The position numbers and the translations under genes are program-made. Of a stretch of 64,000 nucleotides of DNA, positions 1 to 7,997 are shown piece by piece (the first letter of the stretch is position 1; the number at the start of each line of letters is the position of its first letter). Source of the stretch: an uncultured Lachnospiraceae bacterium (lineage in GTDB: Bacteria > Bacillota > Clostridia > Lachnospirales > Lachnospiraceae); assembly GCA_910579275.1 (NCBI GenBank), contig CAJTTO010000020.1:1-64000 (forward strand). Direction: 5' to 3'. The notes beneath the pieces are model-generated. The model saw only the letters and a program-made list of their open reading frames with translations, made no database searches and was not told the origin of the DNA.

Positions 1-172
1 CCAAATGAAGGGCGCATAGGCAGCATAGATATAAAGGTTAATGCATTATACAAATTGAATTTGGCACAAATATCTTGCAAAATGGGAATACATCAGTATC
101 GCATTGTTATACAAATGTCCTGACATTAAAATGACAGGAATGATTTTCATAGACACTCTGGATATACGGTCA
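1..172 (+). mobile_element. Partial, diverged copy of the TA-bounded dispersed element
   Basis: The first bases, starting CCAAATGAAGGGCGCATAG, match the interior of the elements at 2492-2654 and 61840-61994. The similarity continues through TTTGGCACAAATAT, a GCAAA.TGGGA segment and a final GGAATGATTTTCATAGACAC that corresponds to the right end of those copies. The left end lies outside the window. The middle carries extra sequence relative to the other copies, so this copy is diverged or rearranged. Confidence 0.6.
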
Positions 173-414
173 CAGATTATACAATATGCTTTAAATTAAT
201 ATCAAAAGCTATTGTATATTGAAAATGGAAAAGATTGAACGGAGCTTTCCATTCACTACTTCCCTGCTCTTTGTGGTAGCGTTAAATATTTTATCAAAAA
301 ATGCCTCTTTCTTCTTCTTGGCAAACATTATATTTATACTTTGTAAATTCTTGTAAAGTCAGAAATTAACGAGCTTTCAGCCCGAACTTGACAGGAATTT
401 GGAAGCAGAATAAC

Positions 415-578
415 TAGTGTGCTGTCCAGATTATATCTGGCGAAACTCCGCAGGATAAATTTTCATCAGCAAGGCGGAGAAGGGAGGCGATGCGGTGGCA
501 TCGTTGACCGCCGACAACGCAGTCTGATGGAAATTTAGGCAAGGAGGTTTGCCTGAATATAATCCGGACAGTACACTA
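415..578. mobile_element. Single 164-bp hairpin element with TA-bounded inverted ends (MITE-like)
   Basis: The left end TAGTGTGCTGTCCAGATTAT and the reverse complement of the right end, TAGTGTACTGTCCGGATTAT, are nearly identical. A second inverted pair inside (AAATTTTCATCAG and CTGATGGAAATTT) lets the whole element fold into one long imperfect hairpin. No protein is encoded. The outermost TA on both sides fits a TA target duplication as made by Tc1/mariner or IS630-type transposases; that assignment is inference. Only one copy is visible in this window. Confidence 0.6.
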
Positions 579-1018
579 TTCGCTAAAAGGAAGAAAGAGG
601 GGGTATACCCTAATATAAAATATGCAGTTTATCTATTTACAAAATCTAGCTTAAAGAGCATTCCAATATTATGTTAAATAAAGTATAATGAATTACACAT
701 TCTTCAGCAATCTTCTATTACTGTAAAAATGGATAACATGACTTATAAAATTATTTTGAGCATGACATCATAATAATTAAATATATATTCATCAACGTAC
801 AAAAAAGTTGCTGTAACTGTTTAACAGCATTCAAAATATACACTTTTTATGTATAGCACACTTTCAAAAAGATAATATTACATAATAATATGGTAAAAGG
901 TCACTCCGTATTTAACTATTGTTGAATCACAAAATATTGAATTTATATATGTTTTAAAGATTATAGTTGATTGAAAAAGCATAACTTTTTGACTCCATCA
1001 GCATTATAAAATTATAAA

Positions 1019-1034
1019 TGTTTCACGTGAAACA
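1019..1034. promoter_or_regulatory. parS: parS centromere site (ParB/Spo0J binding)
   Basis: TGTTTCACGTGAAACA is a perfect 16-bp palindrome and matches the bacterial parS consensus TGTTNCACGTGAAACA exactly. ParB (Spo0J) dimers load here and spread to form the segregation complex near the origin. The site lies about 10 kb from oriC, where parS sites are expected. No parA or parB gene is in the window, although these often follow rsmG in related genomes; they may lie further left. The surrounding sequence from 579 to 1495 is AT-rich and shows no convincing gene. Confidence 0.9.
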
Positions 1035-1495
1035 TTTCATATAAATACATTCTTATTTATAGAAAACATCCTGAATACTTCAAATAAGCCAAAAGATTGT
1101 CAAAAAAATACCTCTTATAATTTTTAGTTTATTTATCACCTATTTACCACTTGGTAAAATCTAAAAATTACAAGAAGTATCTAAAAATTAAATAATAACA
1201 GTAAATAATTTAGAGCAACAGAAACCCCTTTAAAAATGTAGCACTGCCATTGTATTAATATACTGATATGATACTGCGTCAAAAGTTCATTTCAAAGATT
1301 AATCGTTGAAAAGTATATTACAAAGAAATAAAAAATCTTATTCCAATCAGCATTTTCAATAGTTATTTTTAGTTGACCATACACAATTCATTTTTTTAAT
1401 AGCCTTTTGACCCTAGTTTCATAATATAGAAAACACTCAAAACATAATCAATAATATTTAATATCACTTTCTTCCAGATGCGCTTCACAATAGTG

Positions 1496-1591
1496 GGCAA
1501 TTGACATCAAATAATCAAGTTATAGTTTTATTGGCAGGCGTTCACTTATAACTTTATCAAAGGCAATTGACATCAAATGATAAAGTTCTAG
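1496..1591. repeat. Pair of 30-bp direct repeats with an internal inverted repeat
   Basis: GGCAATTGACATCAAAT at 1496 and 1562 begins two 30-bp direct repeats that differ at only a few positions and are spaced 66 bp apart. The sequence AACTTTATCA (ending 1559) and TGATAAAGTT (1578-1587) form a perfect inverted pair around the second copy. The repeats lie just downstream of the response-regulator stop codon. Function is unknown; a regulator binding array or decayed repeat is possible. Confidence 0.5.
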
Positions 1592-1665
1592 CAAACTATA
1601 TTGATTAAATTGAATGTAAATTTCAACATATAGTATGACAATAATACAGACATAGAAACTTTTAT

Positions 1666-2310
1666 TTACTCATGCACGCTGACTATCCCATTTCGAATGC
1701 AAAATACAGCAGCCTGTGTTCTATCAATGCAATCTATTTTTCGAAAAATATTGGTTAAGTGATTTTTCACAGTACGTTCACTAATACAAAGAATCCTGCC
1801 AATATCCTTATTAAAATGACCTACTGCAACCAACTTTAAAACATCAAGTTCCCTATTTGACAAAGACGCTAATTTTTCCTTATCAATATCTTTCGCAATG
1901 AATTTTGAATTTAATAAAGGTATCATGCTAGGCTGTATAAATCGTTCTCCCCGATAAACACAACGAATCGCCCTAATTAATTCTCTCGAACCAGAGTCCT
2001 TCAATATATATCCTTCTACGCCCATATCGACAAATTTTACAAGATACTCAATTTCATTATGTACAGTTAAAATCAAAACTTTAGGGCGTCTTTTTCTTTT
2101 ATTCAAAACTTTCAGTGTTTCTATTCCATCCATATCCGGCATATTGATATCAAGAAGAATGATATCAGGTTTTGCAGAGTGCAGTTTATACATACAGTCA
2201 GAACCATCCTTTGATTCTTCCACTACTCTTATCTCCTCATCAAGTTCAATCAACTTTGCCAGACCCTCACGAACCATCTTATGGTCGTCTACTATCATAA
2301 CACGAATCAT
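1666..2310 (-). CDS. NarL/LuxR-family DNA-binding response regulator
   Basis: This 214-residue protein has an N-terminal receiver domain with the acidic pair near residue 8 (VDD), the phospho-acceptor Asp in LLDINMPDMDG (about residue 54) and the conserved Lys in ILKDSG (about residue 104). A LuxR-type helix-turn-helix follows (about 147-205) with the typical LSNRELDVLKL and ISERTVKNHL motifs. It should bind DNA when phosphorylated by its partner kinase. The likely partner is the HisKA_3 kinase encoded just upstream on the same strand at 2716-3363; 405 bp of nested repeat sequence now lie between the two genes. The start at 2310 has GGGAG upstream at a rather long spacing. The target genes cannot be told from the sequence. 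Confidence 0.9.
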   Translation of the reverse strand: MIRVMIVDDHKMVREGLAKLIELDEEIRVVEESKDGSDCMYKLHSAKPDIILLDINMPDMDGIETLKVLNKRKRRPKVLILTVHNEIEYLVKFVDMGVEGYILKDSGSRELIRAIRCVYRGERFIQPSMIPLLNSKFIAKDIDKEKLASLSNRELDVLKLVAVGHFNKDIGRILCISERTVKNHLTNIFRKIDCIDRTQAAVFCIRNGIVSVHE

Positions 2311-2351
2311 TAATTTATTTAACTCCCATCTTTTTATTTTAACAAGTACAT

Positions 2352-2668
2352 GTAACAGCTCAGCGTTTGACTACCTGTTACATACATCAAGTCATGCAAA
2401 ATCACTTCATTGGTGTCAAACCGCATACCATAGCTTGATGCATCTCTGCCACTTCGTTATTTCACGGACTTTGCAGGTAAGTTTAAAATCCTAGAACGTG
2501 TTGAAAAATGCTTTCTGTCAGATATGCGCTACAATTTGTGAGAGATTTATGCCAAATGAAGGGCGCATAGCGGGCTATGTAACCTAAATTTGGCACAAAT
2601 ATTACGCAAAGTGGAGCATGCAGACGGTAGGAATGATTTTTCAGACACGTTCTAGGTTAAACTATTAC
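2352..2668 (-). mobile_element. GTAAC-family MITE copy, interrupted by a second element
   Basis: From GTAACAGCTCAGC (2352) the sequence matches the reverse complement of the complete element at 4232-4364, through the CACGGACTTTGCAG segment to about 2489. There it is interrupted by the TA-bounded element (2492-2654), and a diverged end, ATTAC, appears at 2664-2668. The flanks are AAGTACAT on the left and AAGTACCG on the right, so six of eight bases of a target duplication remain. The boundaries and the nested reading are inference from these matches. Confidence 0.6.
2492..2654 (+). mobile_element. TA-bounded dispersed element, complete copy (about 163 bp)
   Basis: The left end TAGAACGTGTTGAAAAATG and the reverse complement of the right end, TAGAACGTGTCTGAAAAATC, form terminal inverted repeats; CC/GG just outside extends the pairing. 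The interior carries the CCAAATGAAGGGCGCATAG segment shared with copies at 1-172 and 61840-61994. No reading frame of note is present. It appears to have inserted into the right end of an older GTAAC-family element, between the response regulator and kinase genes. Confidence 0.75.
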
Positions 2669-2715
2669 AAGTACCGCACTGATAATTTGAATTGCCCAGT
2701 TCCTTGATTACGTTA

Positions 2716-3363
2716 CTAATTTAAAACAGGTATCTCTATGTCCAAAACCGTACCAGTATTACCCGATGAAATATCCATCTTTCCTGATAAAGATTCTGTC
2801 CGCTCACGCATAAGCTGTAAACCAAAATGATGTTTCTGTTTATCCAAAGAATATGACAAATCATTTTCAATCCCAATACCGTCATCATAAAGCCGAATTT
2901 TAACATACGCTCCAAAATCTTTCACATCGACTGCGGCATTCTGCGCTTTAGAATGCTTCAAAATATTCTGACATCCCTCACATACAATCCGATAAATAGA
3001 GACGGCAGTTACCCCGTCTGAAGTATCAATTTCATCAATATCAAACGCAAAATTCAATTCTGGATTTTGTCTTGACAGTTTATCCTGTAAATGGTCAAAT
3101 GCAGCGCCCCACCCAATATCGTCAAATACCATTGGACGCAAATCATATATTGTTTCCCGCATACATCCAATCATTTTCTTTATCTGCTTTTTTGCCATAA
3201 CTGCCTCAAGCTTTGCCTGTGCCACATCGCTATCCATATAGTGAAGCACTAGTTCAAGCTGTTGCGACAAATGAACCATATCTTGAACGGTAGTATCATG
3301 TAATTCTTCGGCAATGCGCTTTCGCTCTGTCTCCTGTAGTCTTAAAATGTCTTTCCCTCTCAT
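2716..3363 (-). CDS. Cytoplasmic sensor histidine kinase, HisKA_3/NarL-partner type
   Basis: This 215-residue protein consists only of the dimerisation/phospho-acceptor helix pair and the ATP-binding domain. The His is in AEELHDTTVQD (near residue 22). The ATPase motifs are EGCQNILKHSKA (N box), DDGIGI (G1 box) and FGLQLMRERTESLSG (G2 box). There is no sensor or membrane domain, so the signal must come from the cytoplasm or from another protein, as for DegS-type kinases. A TAA codon lies directly before the ATG and GGAGC sits upstream, so the short start is real. The gene follows rsmG by 21 bp and is probably cotranscribed with it. Its likely partner regulator is at 1666-2310. Confidence 0.9.
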   Translation of the reverse strand: MRGKDILRLQETERKRIAEELHDTTVQDMVHLSQQLELVLHYMDSDVAQAKLEAVMAKKQIKKMIGCMRETIYDLRPMVFDDIGWGAAFDHLQDKLSRQNPELNFAFDIDEIDTSDGVTAVSIYRIVCEGCQNILKHSKAQNAAVDVKDFGAYVKIRLYDDGIGIENDLSYSLDKQKHHFGLQLMRERTESLSGKMDISSGNTGTVLDIEIPVLN

Positions 3364-3384
3364 TTAAGATGCTCCAATACTTCT

Positions 3385-4128
3385 TTATTTTAAGGGTTCC
3401 CTTGTCGGAAGCCCTGCCTTTCTTGGATATTTTTTTGGTGTATTCTTTACCTTGCGTATCACAAACAAATTCCTGTAAATATCGGAACAGGGAAGTGTAA
3501 ATTCCTCCTGATGAAAAACCTCACCGCCAAGCAATGCAATTGCTTTTTTTGCAGTCTGTATTTCCTCAGATACTTTCTCGGATTTATATGAGACAAAATA
3601 ACCGCCGGTTTTCACATAGGGAAGACAATACTCCGATAACGTTGACAAATTCGCAACTGCACGTGAGACACAGACATCAAACTTTTCACGAAGCAAGTCA
3701 GGCTTTGCAAAATCTTCCGCCCTTCCATGTATTGCATCAATTTGCTCCAACCCAAGATTTTCTATCACAGTATTTAAAAATTTGACTCTCTTTCCCAAAG
3801 AATCCAGCAGTGTAATTGTCAAATTTGGAAATATAATTTTTAATGGAATACCGGGAAATCCTGCTCCTGTCCCTATGTCTATGAGCGTCTGCTCCTTTGA
3901 ACAATCCATAGCCTTACACAGAGAAACACTGTCAACAAAATGCTTGATACAGACATCATCAAATTCTGTAATGGCAGTCAAATTCATAAAACCATTCCAC
4001 TCAATAAGAAACGCATAATATTGCATAAACTGTTCTATCTGGCGAGTCTGAATTTCAATGCCCAATGCACTGAATGCTCTTTGCAATAATTTCCAATCAT
4101 ACTGATCCAAATTCATAAATTCCTCCAT
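3385..4128 (-). CDS. rsmG: 16S rRNA (guanine527-N7)-methyltransferase RsmG
   Basis: RsmG (GidB) methylates N7 of G527 in 16S rRNA using S-adenosylmethionine. The 247-residue protein has the SAM-binding loop DIGTGAGFPGIPL (about residues 73-85) and the VSRAVANLSTLSEY region typical of the family. The C-terminus ends in the basic KKYPRKAGLPTREPL stretch usual in Gram-positive members. An alternative start at the fifth codon (MNLDQYDW) is possible. The gene lies downstream of mnmG in the usual origin-flanking order, but a MITE (4232-4364) now occupies the junction. Loss of this enzyme is known to give low-level streptomycin resistance; the copy here looks intact. Confidence 0.95.
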   Translation of the reverse strand: MEEFMNLDQYDWKLLQRAFSALGIEIQTRQIEQFMQYYAFLIEWNGFMNLTAITEFDDVCIKHFVDSVSLCKAMDCSKEQTLIDIGTGAGFPGIPLKIIFPNLTITLLDSLGKRVKFLNTVIENLGLEQIDAIHGRAEDFAKPDLLREKFDVCVSRAVANLSTLSEYCLPYVKTGGYFVSYKSEKVSEEIQTAKKAIALLGGEVFHQEEFTLPCSDIYRNLFVIRKVKNTPKKYPRKAGLPTREPLK

Positions 4129-4231
4129 GATTTCACGACTACAATTCTATTATATTTTCTTTTTTATGTAATACATAATATATTATAATATATATTAACA
4201 AACTGCTTTTCTGAAAAACAAAAGAATTCCG

Positions 4232-4364
4232 GTAACAGTTCAGGATTTTACACTTGCTGTAAAGTCCGTGAAACAGCGTAATGGCTGATGTACATCAAGC
4301 CCACCACGAAGTGGTTTTGCATGGCTTGATGCTTGTAACAGGAAGCCGAAGGCTGAACTGTTAC
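4232..4364 (+). mobile_element. GTAAC-family MITE, complete copy with exact 8-bp target duplication
   Basis: The element has perfect 12-bp terminal inverted repeats (GTAACAGTTCAG ... CTGAACTGTTAC) and is flanked on both sides by the 8-bp direct repeat GAATTCCG (4224-4231 and 4365-4372). The interior holds a second hairpin arm pair around CCACGAAGTGG with CATCAAGCC and GGCTTGATG. It encodes no protein. Its right end contains the TAA stop codon (4361-4363, minus strand) now used by mnmG. Confidence 0.9.
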
Positions 4365-6292
4365 GAATTCCGTTTTTTCACTGATTCCTTACCTTGATAA
4401 CTTTCCAGATAAACCAAAAGTACAGATATATCAGAAGGTGATACGCCACTGATGCGGGATGCCTGCCCTACAGATACTGGTTTCAATTTCTTTAATTTCT
4501 GTCTTGCCTCAAGCCGCAGATTCTTAACATCATCATAATCAATTCCTACAGGTATTTTCTTTTTTTCTATCTTCTTAAACTGTTCGACCTGCTTTAACTG
4601 GCGTTTGATATATCCATCATACTTGATATGAATATTAATCTGTTCAACGACATCATCCGAAAGCTCCGGTCTGTCTTTATCAATACCGGATATCGCTTCA
4701 TAAGAAAGCTCCGGCCTGCTGATAAGTTCAGCCAGTGTTGCCGCTGTCTTCAATCCGGTACTTCCCTGACGCTCCAAAAATTCCTGTATCTCCCTGTTTG
4801 CACCAACTTTTATTCTGTGCAGCCGTTCAATCTCCTGCGCAATCAATTCTTCTTTCCTGCATACCTTATCATACTGTTCTTTTGTGACAAGCCCCGCCTC
4901 ATATCCTATTTTTCGAAGCCGCAAATCAGCATTGTCCTGACGCAGTAAAAGTCTGTATTCCGCACGCGAAGTCATCATGCGGTATGGTTCAAAATTTTCT
5001 TTTGTGACAAGATCGTCAATCAAAACACCAATATACGCTTGCGAGCGGTCGAGCACAATCTGCTCTTTTCCTTTGATAAAAAGCGCCGCATTCATTCCGG
5101 CAATCAGTCCCTGTGCCGCCGCTTCCTCATAACCGCTGCTTCCATTAAACTGACCCGCACTAAACAATCCCTTTATTTTCTTAAATTCCAACGTCGGATA
5201 AAGCTGGTCAGGGTTCATACAGTCATACTCAATGGCATAGGCATTTCGCACAATTTTACAATTTTCCAAACCCGGAACGGTTCTGTACATGGCAAGCTGG
5301 ACATCCTCCGGAAGGGACGAGCTCATTCCGCCAACATACATTTCATTTGTGTGAAGACCTTCCGGCTCAATAAACACCTGATGCCGTTCCTTGTCCGCAA
5401 ACTTGACAACCTTGTCCTCGATAGAAGGACAATATCGAGGTCCTGTTCCCTCAATCACGCCGGCATAAATCGGCGAGCGATCCAGATTGGCACGTATAAT
5501 ATCGTGCGTCTTCTCATTTGTGTAGGTAAGCCAGCAGGAAACCTGCTCAATCTGCACATCCTCCGGATTTGTGGAAAAAGAAAACGGAACAATGTTCTCA
5601 TCCCCAAACTGTTCTTCCATCTTATCAAAATCAATGGAACGCTTATCCATCCGCGCAGGAGTACCGGTCTTAAAACGACGCATCTCTATCCCGAGTGACT
5701 CTAAGCTGTCGGTCAGATAATTTGCAGCCTGCAATCCGTTTGGACCCGTGTGTGTAATCGCCTCACCGCACAGACACCGCGCTTTTAAATAAGTTCCCGT
5801 ACAAAGTATAACTGCTTTTGCCTCATATACTGCTCCGGTAAACGTTTTTACACCGATAATTTTTTTTGTGTAAAGCGCATTTGTTTCTGCGGACTCCTCT
5901 GCCAGAAGATTTACCACTTCCGCCTGTTTGACAGTCAGATGCGCCTGATTTTCCAGCACGTTTCGCATCGCTCTCGAATACTCTGCCTTGTCCGCCTGTG
6001 CGCGCAGTGAATGAACAGCCGGTCCCTTTGAGACATTGAGCATCTTTGACTGAATAAACGTTTTATCAATGACTTTTCCCATCTCGCCGCCGAGCGCGTC
6101 CAATTCTCTCACCAGATGCCCCTTGGAGGAACCGCCGATATTGGGATTGCAAGGCATCAGCGCAATACTGTCGACACTCACTGTAAATATCACAGTCTCC
6201 AACCCCATCCTTGCACAGGCAAGCGCCGCTTCACAGCCCGCATGACCGGCACCCACTACACACACATCTACTTTTTCCCGAATCTCTGGCAT
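4361..6292 (-). CDS. mnmG: tRNA U34 carboxymethylaminomethyl-modifying enzyme MnmG (GidA)
   Basis: MnmG is the FAD-dependent partner of MnmE; together they install the (carboxymethyl)aminomethyl group on wobble U34 of several tRNAs. The 643-residue protein has the FAD-binding GAGHAGCEAALA motif near the N-terminus and conserved CNPNIGG and GGMSSSLPEDVQ segments. The start at 6292 is chosen because it precedes the family-typical IREKVDVCVVGAGHAG and has AGGAG upstream. A longer in-frame reading to 6418 would be encoded by repeat sequence and is rejected. The stop codon comes from the inserted MITE at 4232-4364, so the last residues (after about KKRNS) may differ from the ancestral protein. Another MITE lies just upstream (6323-6454). 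Confidence 0.95.
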   Translation of the reverse strand: MPEIREKVDVCVVGAGHAGCEAALACARMGLETVIFTVSVDSIALMPCNPNIGGSSKGHLVRELDALGGEMGKVIDKTFIQSKMLNVSKGPAVHSLRAQADKAEYSRAMRNVLENQAHLTVKQAEVVNLLAEESAETNALYTKKIIGVKTFTGAVYEAKAVILCTGTYLKARCLCGEAITHTGPNGLQAANYLTDSLESLGIEMRRFKTGTPARMDKRSIDFDKMEEQFGDENIVPFSFSTNPEDVQIEQVSCWLTYTNEKTHDIIRANLDRSPIYAGVIEGTGPRYCPSIEDKVVKFADKERHQVFIEPEGLHTNEMYVGGMSSSLPEDVQLAMYRTVPGLENCKIVRNAYAIEYDCMNPDQLYPTLEFKKIKGLFSAGQFNGSSGYEEAAAQGLIAGMNAALFIKGKEQIVLDRSQAYIGVLIDDLVTKENFEPYRMMTSRAEYRLLLRQDNADLRLRKIGYEAGLVTKEQYDKVCRKEELIAQEIERLHRIKVGANREIQEFLERQGSTGLKTAATLAELISRPELSYEAISGIDKDRPELSDDVVEQINIHIKYDGYIKRQLKQVEQFKKIEKKKIPVGIDYDDVKNLRLEARQKLKKLKPVSVGQASRISGVSPSDISVLLVYLESYQGKESVKKRNS

Positions 6293-6322
6293 TTTCCACA
6301 CATCTCCTATCATAAAATAATA

Positions 6323-6454
6323 GTAACTATTCAGTACCTTCATAGTTATGAACATCAGACCATGCAAATCCACATCGTGGAGGCTTGATGCCTGGCACAA
6401 TTTACACTTTTTACGCACTGCTCATCAAGTGCAGAGTGCTATACTGAAAAGTTA
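6323..6454 (-). mobile_element. GTAAC-family MITE in the mnmG leader, with 8-bp target duplication
   Basis: This copy lies in reverse orientation and is closely similar to the copy at 59195-59328. Its ends are GTAACTATTCAGTA and (reverse complement) TAACTTTTCAGTATAGC, with one base apparently lost at the right tip. The 8-bp duplication AAATAATA flanks it exactly (6315-6322 and 6455-6462). It ends only about 30 bp upstream of the mnmG start codon, so it forms part of the mnmE-mnmG intergenic region or leader. The remaining sequence up to 6515 shows only a short decayed fragment resembling the same family. Confidence 0.88.
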
Positions 6455-6515
6455 AAATAATACATATACAATCTGACTTCCCGTTACAGCCGTCAAGCCG
6501 CACACAAACAAAAAT

Positions 6516-7916
6516 CTATTTCCCCATACAAAACTTTCCAAAGATTTCATTCACAAGATCATCATCCACTTCTTCACCGATAATTCTCCCAAGCGCGGCA
6601 TACGCGCTCATCAAATCAATCGAATAAAAGTCCTCTGGCATTTGGTCTGCAAGACTGTTCAACACCATCTGCATACTTTCACGCGCCTCCGCCAACGCTT
6701 CCTTATGTCTTAAATTCGTAATATAAATTTCATCATTCACAGCTATTTCACCCTGAAAAAACATTTGTTTTATCGTATCTTCAAAGACATCCATTCCTGT
6801 ATGTTCTTTTGTGGAAGTTTTGATAACACGCACAAGCCCACTATTAAATGACACAGATGTCATTTTTTTAACAATATCCTCCTCGGTGACAACCTGTTCC
6901 AAATCCGTCTTATTTAATAAAACAATCACTTTTTTTCCGGCTATCAGTTTCATTATCTCATCATCATTCTCATCCAGCCGACAGGACGCGTCAACTACAT
7001 ATAAAATCAAATCCGCATTTCCGGCATATTTCCGCGCTTTCTCAACACCGATTTTCTCAACCTCGTCATTTGTATCACGAATACCAGCAGTGTCAATCAT
7101 ATTCAAACCGATTCCATGCAGCTTTATGGATTCTTCCAACACGTCCCTTGTTGTTCCGGCAAAACCGGTGACAATCGCTTTTTCTTCTCCGACGAGGATA
7201 TTAAGCAGCGAAGACTTTCCCGCATTCGGTTTTCCGACAATAACTGTATTGATACCGTCCTTCAGCACTTTACCATTCTCTGCGCTGTCAACCAATTTCT
7301 CTAATTGTCTGTTTATTCTGACTGCCTTTTCTTCAAGTTTTTTCGTATAACCCTCAAGACTGATATGCTCCGGATCATCAAGTGCAGACTCAATAAAAGC
7401 AATTTCGTACAGAATTTCTTCGCGCAGAGAACGAACCTTGTCCGAGACAGATCCTTTCAACTGCCTCACAGAAGACTTCAGGGCAAATTCATTTTTTGCA
7501 TGAATCACATCCATGACGGCTTCCGCCTTGGACAAATCTATCCTGCCATTCAAAAATGCCCTTTTGGTAAACTCTCCCGGTTCCGCCAGTCTGCACCCGT
7601 TTTTTAGAACAACATCCAATATCTTATGCATCACAAGAATGCCGCCGTGACAGTCTATCTCTACAGTATTTTCCTTCGTGTACGTATTCGGCGCTTTCAT
7701 TACAACAGCCATCACTTCATCTACCAATTCATCACCATCATATATATATCCATAATGAATCGTGTGGCTTTCAACATCAATAAGCCTTTTTTTATTGTTT
7801 CTGGAACGATAGATCCTGTCTGCTGTCTCTATTGCGTTTTCCCCGCTAATCCTGATAATACCGATTCCCGAATCACTGACTGCTGTGGCAATCGCTGCAA
7901 TGGTATCTGATTTCAT
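6516..7916 (-). CDS. mnmE: tRNA modification GTPase MnmE (TrmE)
   Basis: MnmE is a GTPase that works with MnmG on wobble uridine modification. The 466-residue protein has the N-terminal formyl-THF-binding domain (DTIAAIATAVSDSGIGIIRISG), an alpha-helical domain and an inserted G domain with GKPNAGKSS (G1), DTAG (G3) and NKTD (G4). It ends in the signature C-terminal FCMGK, whose Cys is conserved in the family. The start at 7916 is supported by AGGAGG at good spacing; a TTG-initiated extension to 7976 runs through a hairpin and is not favoured. It follows jag by 81 bp in the usual jag-mnmE-mnmG order. Confidence 0.96.
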   Translation of the reverse strand: MKSDTIAAIATAVSDSGIGIIRISGENAIETADRIYRSRNNKKRLIDVESHTIHYGYIYDGDELVDEVMAVVMKAPNTYTKENTVEIDCHGGILVMHKILDVVLKNGCRLAEPGEFTKRAFLNGRIDLSKAEAVMDVIHAKNEFALKSSVRQLKGSVSDKVRSLREEILYEIAFIESALDDPEHISLEGYTKKLEEKAVRINRQLEKLVDSAENGKVLKDGINTVIVGKPNAGKSSLLNILVGEEKAIVTGFAGTTRDVLEESIKLHGIGLNMIDTAGIRDTNDEVEKIGVEKARKYAGNADLILYVVDASCRLDENDDEIMKLIAGKKVIVLLNKTDLEQVVTEEDIVKKMTSVSFNSGLVRVIKTSTKEHTGMDVFEDTIKQMFFQGEIAVNDEIYITNLRHKEALAEARESMQMVLNSLADQMPEDFYSIDLMSAYAALGRIIGEEVDDDLVNEIFGKFCMGK

Positions 7917-7956
7917 TGATGCATTCCTCCTGATTTCCCATATCCTTGCACATGAA

Positions 7957-7984
7957 AATGAACCTTGATACTTCAAGGTTCATT
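7957..7984 (-). terminator. Perfect 12-bp hairpin between jag and mnmE
   Basis: AATGAACCTTGA and TCAAGGTTCATT pair perfectly around a 4-base loop. On the transcribed minus strand no strong U-run follows, so it is a weak terminator, attenuator or RNA-processing/stability stem rather than a full intrinsic terminator. Confidence 0.5.
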
Positions 7985-7997
7985 CTATCATAACCGA

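Noticed and set aside
209..328. 39-codon minus-strand frame (MFAKKKKEAFFDKIFN...) near the window start
   Set aside because: The composition looks coding-like, but there is no ribosome-binding site, no recognised family and no supporting neighbour; it lies in repeat-rich, AT-rich sequence.
5039..5698. 219-codon plus-strand frame inside mnmG
   Set aside because: It is fully antisense to a conserved gene and its translation shows no recognisable domain.
6293..6418. N-terminal extension of MnmG by 42 codons
   Set aside because: Most of the extension is encoded by the inserted MITE and does not match the family; AGGAG points to the ATG at 6292.
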